Source: Methanotrichaceae archaeon
GTDB lineage: Archaea > Halobacteriota > Methanosarcinia > Methanotrichales > Methanotrichaceae
Direction of reading: 5' to 3'
Assembly: GCA_013178225.1 (NCBI GenBank)
Contig: JABLXE010000020.1
Coordinates: 1 to 58,294 of the forward strand
Length of the DNA stretch: 58,294 nt
Position 1 is the first letter of the stretch. Each line of letters begins with the position of its first letter. Below are positions 34,126-42,984 of the stretch, piece after piece. The notes below the pieces were generated by a model. It saw only the letters and a list, made by a program, of their open reading frames with translations. It was not told the origin of the DNA and searched no databases. Both the position numbers and the translations under genes were made by a program.

Positions 34126-36443
34126 CTCATCGCCTCCGCAAGTCCGTTAGTCCAGACCGCTCTGGCCTGGTCCAGGTCCAGGTCGATCAACGCTTTGCCC
34201 TTCCTTCTCACAACCATCTTTCTCGCCTCAGTCACCCGGCCGACCTCCATTGCCTCCAGGCTGAAGCCCTCGAGAACCGCCCGCAGCTTTTCCTCACAGC
34301 CCTGCCTGGCCTCTATCAGGAAGCCGGCAGACTCGGAGAAGAGCACCTTGTCGGTCCTCAGGCCCGGCTCTGCCGCTCCGTCCAGGTCCAGCTCAAATCC
34401 CAGCCGGGCGGGCCTGACCAGGGCCATCTCGGCTGAGGTGCAGGCCAGGCCGCCGTTGGAGATGTCGTGACATGCGGCCACCAGGCCCTGATCGATGGCC
34501 TCTATGACTGCATAGATCATGTTCCTATCCAGATCGAACCTGACCAGAGGCACATTTTTGCCCGTCACTCCGAAGATAGTCCGGTAGTACTCCGAGCCGC
34601 CCAGCTCGTCGAACCTGGGGCCGATCAGGAACAGCCTATCGCCGGCGGCCTTGAGGTTCTGGGTCACGGCCTTGCCCACGTCCTTGATGATGCCCACGCA
34701 GGCCACCACCGGGGAGGGGTCCACCGAGCCCTCCGGAGATTCGTTATAAAAGCTAACATTTCCGGAGACTATCGGCACCGGCTGGTTGGGATAGCCTTTG
34801 AGCCAGATCTTCTTGCAGGAGTCGGCGATTCCCTTCACCGCCTCTCTGAACTCCCAGAAGGCCTCCGGCTTCTCGGGGTTGCCGAAGTTGAGGCAGTCGG
34901 TGAGGGTTGAGGGAACGGCTCCGATGGCGGCCACGTTTCGCATGGCCTCGGCTACAGCTGTGGCTCCGGCCCAGTAGGGGCTGATCCGGCCGTAGAAGGG
35001 ATTGGAGTCCACGGCCAGGGCCACGCCGAACTTCTCGCCCCGCACCGGAGCAATTAGGCCTGAATCGGCCTCGCCCGGACGAATGACGGAGTTTCCCATC
35101 ACCTCGGTATCGTAGTAGCGGTAGACGTGCTCCCGGGAGGCGATGTTCGGAGAGCCCAGGATCTTCAGCATGGTCTGGTTATAGTCCACAGGCTCCTCGA
35201 TTACCGGCTCGGCCAGGCTTCTTAAGCGGGGCTTTTCTTCTCGCTTGTAGCGGATGCCGCCGGTCAGGTGCTGGATGGGCACGTCGCAGACCATCACACC
35301 CTTGTGGGTGACCCGGAACCTGTCGCCGGTGTTGATCTTTCCGACCACGCTGGCTCTGGCTCCCTCGTAGACGTTGGGCAGGTCCCAGTGCTGGTTGTAG
35401 ATCTGAAGTATCCTCTCCCGCAGCTCGGGAGGTGAGACGATCAGGAAGCGCTCCTGGGTCTCAGCGATGGAGAGGATCTCTGGGGGAAAGTCTGCGGCCT
35501 TGTGCATGTCGTCCAGGTTGATCTCCATGCCGTAGTTTCCGGAGGCACCCATCTCCGAGGTGGCGCAGGTGAACCCGCCGCCGCCCAGGTCCTTGAAGCC
35601 GATCACGATTCCTGATTCCCGCACCAGGCGAAAGAGGTCGTCGTTGGCCTTGAAGAGCACGTTCTTCAGGAAGGGGTCGGGGATCTGCACTGCACCGCGG
35701 TTGGCCTCCTCGTCCTCGGCCCGCAGGGCCTCTGAGGCGAAGGTTACGCCGCCAAGGCCCGAGGAGTCGGTGGGCTTTCCGACCAGGATCACGTCGTAGC
35801 CCTTCTCACCTGCTCCCTGCGGAGCGCGGGAGCGGATGATCTGGTCGCGCCGGACGATGCCGATAGAGACCACGTTTACCAGGCAGTTGTCGTCAAAGCT
35901 CTCGTTGAAGACTATGTCGCCGCCCATGTTGGGAACTCCCAGGGCGTTTCCGTACTGCCAGATGCCGTCCACCACGCCTTCCGCTACCCAGCGGACTTTG
36001 GAGGCCTTGGGGCCGTAAGGGTCGCCGAAGCGCAGCGGGTCTGCGGAGGCGACGACTGTGGCTCCCATGCAGTTCACGTCGCGGACGATTCCGCCGATTC
36101 CCGTAGCCGCCCCCTCGTTGGGCAGGATTTGGCTGGGGTGGTTGTGGCTTTCGTGGGATATGACCACGCACCACTGGTCGTCTATGGCCACGATACCTGA
36201 GTCCTCCACCGGCCCCATGACCACGTTGGGGCCCTCAGTGGGCAGAAACTCCTTCAGTGTGGCGCGGCTGCTCTTGTAGGAGCAGTGCTCCGACCACATG
36301 GCGTCGTAGCAGAACAGCTCCGTTAAGGTGGGGTCACGCCCCAGGATTTCCGCGATGGAGCGGGCTTCGGCCACAGACATGCCGATTCCAGCGCCCCTGA
36401 GGTTGGCTTCGACATCCTGATCGGCCAGACCGATTATCTTCAA
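34122..36443 (-). CDS. purL: PurL, FGAM synthase large subunit
   Basis: The 773-residue protein is the small-type PurL, which needs separate PurQ and PurS, unlike the fused bacterial enzyme of about 1300 residues. Visible motifs are MWSEHCSYKSSR, ISHESHNHPSQI with the catalytic His, GGVTFASEALRAEDEE, FKDLGGGGFTCATSEMGASG and SCKKIWLKGYP, plus the second-half repeat (VAACHDISNGGLACTSAEMA). It hydrolyses ATP and amidates FGAR. It is the first gene of purL-purQ-purS. A divergent small zinc protein gene starts about 150 bases upstream. Confidence 0.96.
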   Translation of the reverse strand: MKIIGLADQDVEANLRGAGIGMSVAEARSIAEILGRDPTLTELFCYDAMWSEHCSYKSSRATLKEFLPTEGPNVVMGPVEDSGIVAIDDQWCVVISHESHNHPSQILPNEGAATGIGGIVRDVNCMGATVVASADPLRFGDPYGPKASKVRWVAEGVVDGIWQYGNALGVPNMGGDIVFNESFDDNCLVNVVSIGIVRRDQIIRSRAPQGAGEKGYDVILVGKPTDSSGLGGVTFASEALRAEDEEANRGAVQIPDPFLKNVLFKANDDLFRLVRESGIVIGFKDLGGGGFTCATSEMGASGNYGMEINLDDMHKAADFPPEILSIAETQERFLIVSPPELRERILQIYNQHWDLPNVYEGARASVVGKINTGDRFRVTHKGVMVCDVPIQHLTGGIRYKREEKPRLRSLAEPVIEEPVDYNQTMLKILGSPNIASREHVYRYYDTEVMGNSVIRPGEADSGLIAPVRGEKFGVALAVDSNPFYGRISPYWAGATAVAEAMRNVAAIGAVPSTLTDCLNFGNPEKPEAFWEFREAVKGIADSCKKIWLKGYPNQPVPIVSGNVSFYNESPEGSVDPSPVVACVGIIKDVGKAVTQNLKAAGDRLFLIGPRFDELGGSEYYRTIFGVTGKNVPLVRFDLDRNMIYAVIEAIDQGLVAACHDISNGGLACTSAEMALVRPARLGFELDLDGAAEPGLRTDKVLFSESAGFLIEARQGCEEKLRAVLEGFSLEAMEVGRVTEARKMVVRRKGKALIDLDLDQARAVWTNGLAEAMR

Positions 36444-36597
36444 TTGGGTACACCTCTTTTTTCAGTGGGCTAATACCATAACTGGACCGTTATGAATTTA
36501 TCGATTAAAGGACTGAATTATATTCGCCTGCTGCAGACGCGGTCTTTAAAAGGGCCGGTTCATAAAAGTTCATAAAGGGCGGGCGGACACTGGCAAG

Positions 36598-36750
36598 ATG
36601 GTAGTAGTAATATGTAATGACGGCGAGATCGAGATCCCCGACGGGGAGGTCTGCCAGATCTGCGGCCTGGAGCTGGAGGAGTTCGACGAGGTCACCGGGA
36701 CGGGGATGTTCGGGTACTATCACTGGACCTGTGTTACCCACGTTGATTGA
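36598..36750 (+). CDS. small zinc-binding protein (50 aa)
   Basis: The frame from ATG 36598 to TGA 36748-36750 encodes 50 residues with C-x2-C (VCQICGLELEEF) and a later H-x2-C (YYHWTCVTH), a treble-clef-like zinc site. It is short and acidic, with no signal peptide. It is divergent from purL and lies 93 bases before a tRNA gene. Such small zinc proteins are common in archaea and are often missed by gene callers. Function is unknown; nucleic-acid or protein binding is possible. Confidence 0.65.
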   Translation: MVVVICNDGEIEIPDGEVCQICGLELEEFDEVTGTGMFGYYHWTCVTHVD

Positions 36751-36843
36751 AATGGGGCCCGGCCCGGGGGCTGCCGGACAGGAACATTCTTAAACCAATA
36801 GTTTCTCTACATATTCCCGGTCTGCGTCAAGCGGACGGAGATC

Positions 36844-36928
36844 GCGGGGATAACCAAGCCAGGCCAACGGTGATAGACTCAAGATCTATTCTCGCAGGAG
36901 TTCAAGGGTTCGAATCCCTTTCCCCGCA
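36844..36928 (+). tRNA. tRNA-Leu(CAA)
   Basis: The 85-base gene folds as a class II tRNA. The acceptor stem gcgggga pairs with tccccgc, with discriminator A at 36928. The anticodon stem-loop ataga-ctcaaga-tctat has CAA in the loop. A long variable arm follows (ctcgcaggag), then the T-arm with ggttcgaatcc. The long variable arm and anticodon give leucine. No intron is present and no CCA is encoded. The AT-rich accessory region starts directly after it, which makes it a candidate integration site. Confidence 0.95.
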
Positions 36929-37431
36929 TATTATTTAATTCTTTTTCGGCGGTGGCTTTACTTTTCGCGGATTTCTTCTATGGGACAGGTAGCATGTTGC
37001 TAATTTTGGTAACTAACCGAGTATTTGCGCCTCTGCAAATTCCCTTATAAAGGCCAGGGCTCATTCTACTTAAGTTTTCCCGGCGATTAGAATTTTATCT
37101 ATCACCCCAAAAATAGATTAGAAAGTTAGATTCAAGGACACTAAATAATCATTAAAACTACAATATTTAATTAACGTATGAATTAGGTAAGCCTTCATAT
37201 CTGTTATTGCTCATTCTTTTCGGTTATCAATACTACGAGAGATATGCTAGAATTAGCATATAAGAGATGATTAAAGATATTCATATTACCTCCATTCTTA
37301 TATTACGTGCTCTTAAGAGTGGCTATGTTTGACATTAGAAAGTTCAGATAGAAATAAAGGACAAGATATTTACCGAAAAGAATTGAATGTATAAATTATT
37401 AATAATCAGAAAGTATTCAATTATGTAGATT
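36929..37431. other. AT-rich stretch after tRNA-Leu
   Basis: No gene is seen over about 500 bases. A short T-run (attctttttc) lies within 25 bases after the tRNA and may terminate it. The abrupt change to AT-rich sequence fits the boundary of integrated DNA. I found no second copy of the tRNA 3' end in the window. Confidence 0.45.
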
Positions 37432-39345
37432 TTACATATATATACCCTTCAAGAGACCATAATGAATTCTTAAACTCGCATCAGGATCAAACTTGGTACC
37501 TGGATTACGATATCGAAAAGTTATTCTTTCTTTTCCTGTAGCATTAGATCTCGCGCAGCCAACTGCACTGCAATTGTACAAAGCTTCAACAGCCTTTTTC
37601 AAATCGAAATCAGCTAAATTTTCGTCATGATCTTTTTTGGCCTTTAATTCATTGAACCTAAACTTCATAGAATTCATTCGATATAATAAACTGATAATTT
37701 TATCGAATTCGTCTGAAGTGAGAAACCCAGCGACTTCATCTTTAATCTCTGAGAGAAAATAATTATTAGAATATAATTTTATACTATTTTTAATTTCACT
37801 CTTGGTTGGTGCTGATCCTTTTGTATTATCCTTTATATAGTTCAATAGCATAATTATATCTCTGGGTCTGCATCGCGTATTATCTAACAGCGTTTTAACC
37901 GTTGGATCATCCCATACGGTCTCAGGGAAGAACTCATGGAAGATATCAATATCTCTTTTTAGGGAATTTTTAGCCCTTAAATTGATTAATTTAATTAAAT
38001 TTGAAGATAAAGGATCTTCATTATTTAAGTACCAATTTAATTGAATTTTATAATCTTCCTTTATTTTATTTAAATTTGGATTTTCTAACTTAGAATATAA
38101 ATCATCCCTGCATAAAATTATAATTTTTGCTTTGATATTATTCTCCTTAAATGACCTATTTATCTTATCTGCTGCAAGAATTAATGATGCCAATAAATCA
38201 AACTGCATATTAAGCTGTTTTCCCCGCTTTGTCAACACATCATCAAGTTTATCTATAATAAATAGATAGCTTGAGGTAGAATCAATTGAATAGGTAACAT
38301 TTTGCAAATTATTGAGAATAACGTTTATCCCATGAATTATTTTCTCTTGCTCTGAATTTCTATCATGGACATGATCTGTTATTTTTGACTTGAAATCCCT
38401 GCTATTCATAGTTTGCGCTATTTCCATTAACGTTTTCCCAGGAAATACTCCTAATTCTTGGAGCCCGTTTTTCAGCGCCCCAAATTTTCCCTTGAACCTA
38501 CAATTTTTATCCTTTGTAAAATTATCAAATAAAGATATCAATAGTAGAAATTCCCATTGAACTGTATATTTAACCTCAGGTAATTCATCACTTGGAAAGC
38601 TTTTACTGAATAAACTATACGGGAAATTTTCCAATTCATTTAAACTTACATTAAGGCCTTTATCCGAATCAGAAATTAATTTCAATTTTGAAGCGATAGC
38701 TGTCTTTCCCGATCCCTTTGGGCCTAAAACTAGGAACACATATCCCTTCAATAGCTTATCAACATATTCTAATTCATCAAAAAATCCTTCCAAAAGTAGA
38801 TATGGATGGTATATTCGCTCTGTTTGAGCATCTGCTTTACCAAACTCAATATCCTTAAATGATCCAAAAGGGCGCGATATTGCCATTAAGTTTTCTGCTT
38901 TTTGCTTCTGCTTCAGTGATTCAACTTCAGGATTGCTCTTTAATGTTGAAAGTATTTTTTGTAAGCCATCCTCCCAAATGGGGAACATATTTGCCCAATG
39001 AAGTTCTCCCATTTTTTCGTGTGATGGCCTACAATCATCAAGCCTGATAGGTATAATAAAGATTTCAGATTCTGGAAATTCATCCAGGATGTTAAGTGCA
39101 TCAGCCACTTCTTTTTGTACGTATCCTTTCCTACCTACAGAATTTGTGGATAAAACTGCGATAAAATATCGACTTGATCTTATGGCCTTCTTAATTTCGG
39201 TTCTCCAATTTTGGCCTGGAAGTAAATTTTCCTTATCAATCCAAGGGTTTACCCCTGCCTTCTTTAAATCATGGTAGAGTCTTACTGCAGCTTCATCATC
39301 CTCGTGAGCGTAACTAATGAATACTATCGGTAGACTTGAAACCAC
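37432..39345 (-). CDS. TIR-domain P-loop ATPase, probable defence protein
   Basis: The 637-residue protein starts with a TIR domain at residues 5-135 (IVFISYAHEDDEAAVRLYHD, NPWIDKENLLPGQNWRTEI, RYFIAVLSTNS) and keeps the conserved Glu at about residue 79 (YVQKEVADAL) used by NAD-cleaving TIRs. A STAND-like ATPase follows, with Walker A GPKGSGKTA near residue 208 and an acidic strand LFIIDKLDDVL as Walker B. It resembles the Sll1717-type P-loop ATPase group. TIR-ATPase fusions are known antiviral NADases in bacteria and archaea. The gene is AT-rich, stands alone behind tRNA-Leu and has no partner nuclease or sensor, so the ATPase and C-terminal part probably sense the trigger. Confidence 0.85.
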   Translation of the reverse strand: MVSSLPIVFISYAHEDDEAAVRLYHDLKKAGVNPWIDKENLLPGQNWRTEIKKAIRSSRYFIAVLSTNSVGRKGYVQKEVADALNILDEFPESEIFIIPIRLDDCRPSHEKMGELHWANMFPIWEDGLQKILSTLKSNPEVESLKQKQKAENLMAISRPFGSFKDIEFGKADAQTERIYHPYLLLEGFFDELEYVDKLLKGYVFLVLGPKGSGKTAIASKLKLISDSDKGLNVSLNELENFPYSLFSKSFPSDELPEVKYTVQWEFLLLISLFDNFTKDKNCRFKGKFGALKNGLQELGVFPGKTLMEIAQTMNSRDFKSKITDHVHDRNSEQEKIIHGINVILNNLQNVTYSIDSTSSYLFIIDKLDDVLTKRGKQLNMQFDLLASLILAADKINRSFKENNIKAKIIILCRDDLYSKLENPNLNKIKEDYKIQLNWYLNNEDPLSSNLIKLINLRAKNSLKRDIDIFHEFFPETVWDDPTVKTLLDNTRCRPRDIIMLLNYIKDNTKGSAPTKSEIKNSIKLYSNNYFLSEIKDEVAGFLTSDEFDKIISLLYRMNSMKFRFNELKAKKDHDENLADFDLKKAVEALYNCSAVGCARSNATGKERITFRYRNPGTKFDPDASLRIHYGLLKGIYM

Positions 39346-40101
39346 TTTATGACCTCTATTTCATGGGATGTGCGAAGTGTTATTAGAATTCTTTCATAGA
39401 CCACTTCTACCTTATTTATATAAGATATAATATGTAATTAATCCTTTAAAGCCCCTCTATACGAATTCTAATATCTCCTGTAAATCTATTCCTATTATGT
39501 GGTTAATTTATATATTGAAATCTCTTACTACTGAAAAAGTGTGATATACTATAAGTTATCTGCATTGAAGGTAGAGTGCAGATATTTATAGCTATATATA
39601 ACCTTGAAATTATATATCTTCAATTTATGCTAGCAGGCCTTAGGATCAGAAGGTTTAACAGGATATACCCTGGCTTAGTATCTTGCAAGCTATCATCAAA
39701 CTTCTTTTTTAAGGCAAAGACAAGCGTTATGGCTCGTTTTTCTTTGTGCGCGATATCTTGTGTTCATCGGTTTCATCCTTCTGACGTATTAACCGCTATC
39801 ATTAATGGTGCTATAGCTGCTAAATCTCCAGATGAATCTCAGTATCCTCAAGAGATAAAACTGCCTCAGGGAGGCTAAGGCTCATAAATTTCCCAATTAG
39901 CAAAGGCTCTAGCTGCAAGACCAACATCCTATGGGGGTAGATAACTAAGATCAGTTCTATCATTGAGGTATACTTCTGAGATGCCAGCACCTCCAGGGCT
40001 AGATAGACTTTGTATTAGGTCTGTAGTTTTTCCTTATTTCAAATTAAATGAGGGATAGAAAAGCTTATTGATTAAACGATAAGAGAGTAAAAAAGACCCA
40101 G
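39346..40101. other. AT-rich intergenic region with a weak open frame
   Basis: Over 750 bases I see no convincing gene. A plus-strand frame at 39576-39878 encodes 100 residues without a family or ribosome-binding site and is more likely chance or relic. Strings such as tatataacctt near 39593 could be promoter-like. The region separates the TIR gene from the block of unknown genes. Confidence 0.4.
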
Positions 40102-40476
40102 CTAGCTTCCAAATCTCCTTTTTGCCTCCAGCATTAGAGCCATCATCTCCTGTTGAAGAAGGATCTCTTCTGTGCCCTCATCACAGGCCTGCATAAAACT
40201 AATGGTGACATCCTTCTCCATGCCCTGGCCTGTAATGCCCTGCCATCTCAGGCGATATTTTGCCTCTACCATTGCCATGCCAGAGTCATCCTCAGGCTCC
40301 ACCCTGGTGACCTCAGTGGCAGTAATAGTCATCTGTAGGGTTCTTTGTCCTAACTTGAAGCCATAAGCAGTTTTGTCACCCTGTAATAGGGCTCTACCTT
40401 CTATCTTGGATAGGCCACAGCCTTCTTTGGATAGGCAGGCTACTTCAGGCCCCTTCTTCCTATCATTTCCACTCAT
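40102..40476 (-). CDS. hypothetical protein of the mobile block (124 aa)
   Basis: Start ATG 40476 (MSGNDRKKGPEVACLSKEGC) is preferred over ATG 40509, because an upstream short frame ends two bases before it. The protein has a beta-rich central part (TAYGFKLGQRTLQMTITATE, AKYRLRWQGITGQG) and a Met/Glu-rich helical tail. No known domain is seen. It is the last gene of a minus-strand series running from 44925 and is probably co-transcribed with it. Confidence 0.55.
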   Translation of the reverse strand: MSGNDRKKGPEVACLSKEGCGLSKIEGRALLQGDKTAYGFKLGQRTLQMTITATEVTRVEPEDDSGMAMVEAKYRLRWQGITGQGMEKDVTISFMQACDEGTEEILLQQEMMALMLEAKRRFGS

Positions 40477-40477
40477 A

Positions 40478-40591
40478 TCAATCATCCTCTTCCTTCGCGA
40501 TCTCTTCATGAATCTCCAGCATTTCCATAGAATCCATGGAATTAATGGCTCCTTCTTTTTGCTCTGGATCTCCTGGGGTTCGCTGTAGCAC
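40478..40591 (-). CDS. possible small overlapping ORF (37 aa)
   Basis: From GTG 40591 to TGA 40478-40480 an alternative frame encodes 37 residues ending in a strongly acidic tail (MEMLEIHEEIAKEEDD). It overlaps the end of the 40542-41030 gene and stops two bases before ATG 40476, which fits dense packing on a mobile element. The acidic tail looks like real protein, but the length is too short for certainty and there is no clear ribosome-binding site. Confidence 0.3.
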   Translation of the reverse strand: MLQRTPGDPEQKEGAINSMDSMEMLEIHEEIAKEEDD

Positions 40592-41030
40592 CAGCCCTAA
40601 TCAGCTCTAGCCCTGGGAGAGCTTCCTGGACCTCTTTCTCCAGGGGATTCCTGCCAGTCTTATGTATCAGCTCCACAGCCTCCTGGACTGAAGGGCCTTT
40701 CTTTTGGGGCTCAGACTTCTTCCCATTCCACCATCCCTCCCTAGCTTTCAGAGCTGCAGCACTGACACATCGACCACCCCTCATAATGATCTCTCTGGCA
40801 ATGGTTTCAGAATTAGGCTCCTGATCAGCTCTAAGAGTGATCTCCATGAACCTCCGGGAAAGCATCCCAGGCTCTTCTGGAATATCCTGATCCATGAACC
40901 TGATTTCGTACTCCACTCCCCAATGGACCATAGGCGTATTCTTCCTATAGCCCACTTCCTTGAAGTATGTCCTGAAATCCTCCAGGATTTCTGCCTTCAC
41001 TATCTCAATGCTGAAGGAAAAGTCATTCAC
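40542..41030 (-). CDS. hypothetical protein of the mobile block (162 aa)
   Basis: The start is GTG 41030, abutting the stop of the gene before it and preceded by caggaggcc. The first 90 residues look folded (FSFSIEIVKAEILEDFRTYF, VHWGVEYEIRFMDQDIPEEP). The rest is basic and low in structure, ending in an Arg/Lys-rich tail that may bind nucleic acid. No family is recognised. Confidence 0.55.
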   Translation of the reverse strand: MNDFSFSIEIVKAEILEDFRTYFKEVGYRKNTPMVHWGVEYEIRFMDQDIPEEPGMLSRRFMEITLRADQEPNSETIAREIIMRGGRCVSAAALKAREGWWNGKKSEPQKKGPSVQEAVELIHKTGRNPLEKEVQEALPGLELIRAGATANPRRSRAKRRSH

Positions 41031-41240
41031 TTAGGATGGCCTCCTGTTGCTGACTTTAATTTTAACTCCATCCAGCTCCAGCTGATCATCCTCCACCAGG
41101 GACTGAATAGCCTTGGCTATATCTGTCACCTCATATCCCTCAGGCAGGAGGGCCTTAAAAATATCATTGAAGGTGATAGGCTCCAGTGAGCCATCTACCG
41201 TCTGTTTCACTCTGCAGCTTAATCTGGTATCGATATCCAT
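41031..41240 (-). CDS. small hypothetical protein (69 aa)
   Basis: ATG 41240 (MDIDTRLSCRVKQTVDGSLE) is chosen because an aagggagtg site lies upstream and the preceding gene stops at 41257. The product (ITFNDIFKALLPEGYEVTDI, AIQSLVEDDQLELDGVKIKV) looks like a winged-helix-type small domain, since a helix pair is followed by a beta-hairpin. This is a weak inference. It may be a small regulator of the mobile block. Confidence 0.55.
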   Translation of the reverse strand: MDIDTRLSCRVKQTVDGSLEPITFNDIFKALLPEGYEVTDIAKAIQSLVEDDQLELDGVKIKVSNRRPS

Positions 41241-41256
41241 AAGATTCACTCCCTTA

Positions 41257-42237
41257 TCAGCTGCCCTCATCTGGCTGTCCATCTTCCCCCTCTCCATAAT
41301 CAGGCCCTACCAGCTCAGCAGGAAGATCCTTAATCTGGAACCCAGCAGCCTTCCTATGGCCTCCTCCACCAAATTGCCTGGCCAGGGCTGATAGATCCAG
41401 GTCATCCCTGTCTGTCCTCATGGAGACCCGCCAGAAGTTTCCTTTTGTGTTCACATAGCCCAGGACCCCTTGGTGGATAGTAGGATCAAAAGCTGAGGTC
41501 TCTTTGGCAGAATTGATTCCTCCCCCGTTCATTACCAGCCAGGTGATACCATTCCAGGTGGTGGTAAAAGCATGCCCATTGATGAAGTTCTTAAGCTGTT
41601 TATCTGCATACCTCTTCACAGCCAGTCCCTGTAGGATAATGCTGGTCACTGCAGACCTCAGAACCTCATTATCCTTGATCTCCAGGAGATGCCTCCAGCA
41701 TTCATAGCCTTCATCAGTGGCTGGATCAGTCTCTCTGGCCTTCATCCCAAACTGAAAAGGAAGGACCATATATTCCCAGAGCCCCATATCTCTCTGATCC
41801 CACCTGTCATAGATGCCTATCCACTGGACGAAGTTAGGCATAGGATAGGTCACCAGGGTCTCGGGGTGATGCCAGAAGTATCTCCAGACCAGCTCACAGG
41901 CAGCTCCTTCTGCAGACCTGATCCCCTTAATGCCCTCCATCCAGCTATGGCCTTTGTCTTTAGGATCAGCCAGACTTGTCTGGTGGTGATCAATCCAGTG
42001 AAGGTGGCACAACTCATTGAGATTCACCATTTCCTGGACGGGCTGCAGGGCAAAGTCCACCATGAAAAGTATGTCCTCTGGCCTGATTATCTCATAGGGA
42101 AACGGCTCTCCATGGTTGATTGGCAGCATCTGAATGGGCTCTTTTACCTTCTCCCTCTCCTCCAGCCAGTATCTGACCAGGGCTCCAGAGAGATGGCCAT
42201 CCAGGTCTGCAGAATGATAAGCTATGATGAATTTCAT
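41257..42237 (-). CDS. DHH-superfamily phosphoesterase (NrnB-like)
   Basis: The 326-residue protein has the DHH motifs in order: YHSADLDGHLSG (motif I), MVDFALQ (motif II), HLHWIDHHQTSL with DHH at residues 83-85 (motif III), and the C-terminal DHHA1 glycine-rich motif FGGGGHRKAAGF. These enzymes degrade short oligonucleotides or cyclic dinucleotides with manganese. COG2404 (NrnB-like) members most resemble this length. On an integrated element it could remove cyclic-nucleotide alarm signals or recycle nucleotides; this is inference. Its start overlaps the stop of the 56-residue gene before it (ATGA). Confidence 0.85.
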   Translation of the reverse strand: MKFIIAYHSADLDGHLSGALVRYWLEEREKVKEPIQMLPINHGEPFPYEIIRPEDILFMVDFALQPVQEMVNLNELCHLHWIDHHQTSLADPKDKGHSWMEGIKGIRSAEGAACELVWRYFWHHPETLVTYPMPNFVQWIGIYDRWDQRDMGLWEYMVLPFQFGMKARETDPATDEGYECWRHLLEIKDNEVLRSAVTSIILQGLAVKRYADKQLKNFINGHAFTTTWNGITWLVMNGGGINSAKETSAFDPTIHQGVLGYVNTKGNFWRVSMRTDRDDLDLSALARQFGGGGHRKAAGFQIKDLPAELVGPDYGEGEDGQPDEGS

Positions 42238-42404
42238 GAAAATCCCTTCCCATAAACAAAGTTAAACCTGACTCTCTGAGCCACCTCTATTAAAATGGGC
42301 AAGGTCTCCTTTGTTATGGACAGATTATAAGTGCCCGCCCTGATGTACTCCTTACCGTCAGAGATCTCCACAAACTTGATATTAAGCTCTGTTATCTCTG
42401 CCAT
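42234..42404 (-). CDS. small hypothetical protein (56 aa), coupled to DHH gene
   Basis: ATG 42404 to TGA 42234-42236 encodes 56 residues (MAEITELNIKFVEISDGKEY then a beta-rich TYNLSITKETLPILIEVAQR). The stop overlaps the DHH gene start by ATGA, and the start lies inside the end of the zinc protein gene, so it is embedded in a translationally coupled chain. Clean frame and overlap structure argue that it is real. No family is recognised. Confidence 0.6.
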   Translation of the reverse strand: MAEITELNIKFVEISDGKEYIRAGTYNLSITKETLPILIEVAQRVRFNFVYGKGFS

Positions 42405-42981
42405 TCACTACCAGACTCCTTCCTGCCCTGTTGAACGCTGCAGCCCTGACAATGACCTGGCCTTTAGAGGCTTTCGTTTTCTTCCGTCCATCCTTCTTTG
42501 CAGGTCCAGCCTCTCCTGCAGGCTCACCAGGATCTGCCTCTCCTCCCTTTTCTTCCAGGCCCAGAGCTTTATCCACATCATCCAGCAGCTTCTTCTCTGC
42601 AAATCTTCTCTGAGCATCAGTTGGCTCAGGGTCCTTCCTGGCCATTTCTTCCTGCCAGGCTTTTTCCAGTGCTGCCCTCTTATCAGCTTTCTTTATCTTA
42701 GGATCAGGAGCCCTGTCCTGCCTGGAGCCTTCACGAAGGCCGCTAGTATATTGGTCAGCATCTGCAGGTAGAGCCATGTCTGCTGCAATGGACCTCTGGG
42801 GCAGTCCCAGCTCCTCCCCCTTTTCTGGATCTCCCAGAGTCTGCTGGCATTCCTGGCAATGCTTTGCGTAGCACTTTTTACCAAATCCCAGCCTTCTCCA
42901 CCTGAGGTTTTTCAGTGGCCTGTGGCACCTCAGACACTTATCATGATCAATGTGATATGCAGGAATGACCTCTATCTCCAT
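42382..42981 (-). CDS. zinc-finger protein (DUF6011-like)
   Basis: Residues 15-50 carry a treble-clef-like zinc site (CLRCHRPLKN, RLGFGKKCYAKHCQEC), with the C-x2-C…G-x-G-x-x-C-x3-H-C pattern I associate with DUF6011 proteins of phages and plasmids. The following 150 residues are a highly charged, probably disordered or coiled region rich in Lys, Glu and Ala, with a basic end. This type of protein is typical for mobile elements, and the gene supports a viral or plasmid origin of the block. Confidence 0.65.
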   Translation of the reverse strand: MEIEVIPAYHIDHDKCLRCHRPLKNLRWRRLGFGKKCYAKHCQECQQTLGDPEKGEELGLPQRSIAADMALPADADQYTSGLREGSRQDRAPDPKIKKADKRAALEKAWQEEMARKDPEPTDAQRRFAEKKLLDDVDKALGLEEKGGEADPGEPAGEAGPAKKDGRKKTKASKGQVIVRAAAFNRAGRSLVVNGRDNRA

Positions 42982-42984
42982 TGT

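Noticed and set aside
34467-34910. Plus-strand open frames of 100-150 codons inside purL and purQ
   Set aside because: They are antisense to clear enzymes and their residues are low-complexity His/Val/Gly mixtures expected from reversed GC-rich codons.
39576-39878. 100-codon plus-strand frame in the AT-rich spacer
   Set aside because: It has no start signal and no family resemblance, and the residues are typical for translated AT-rich DNA.
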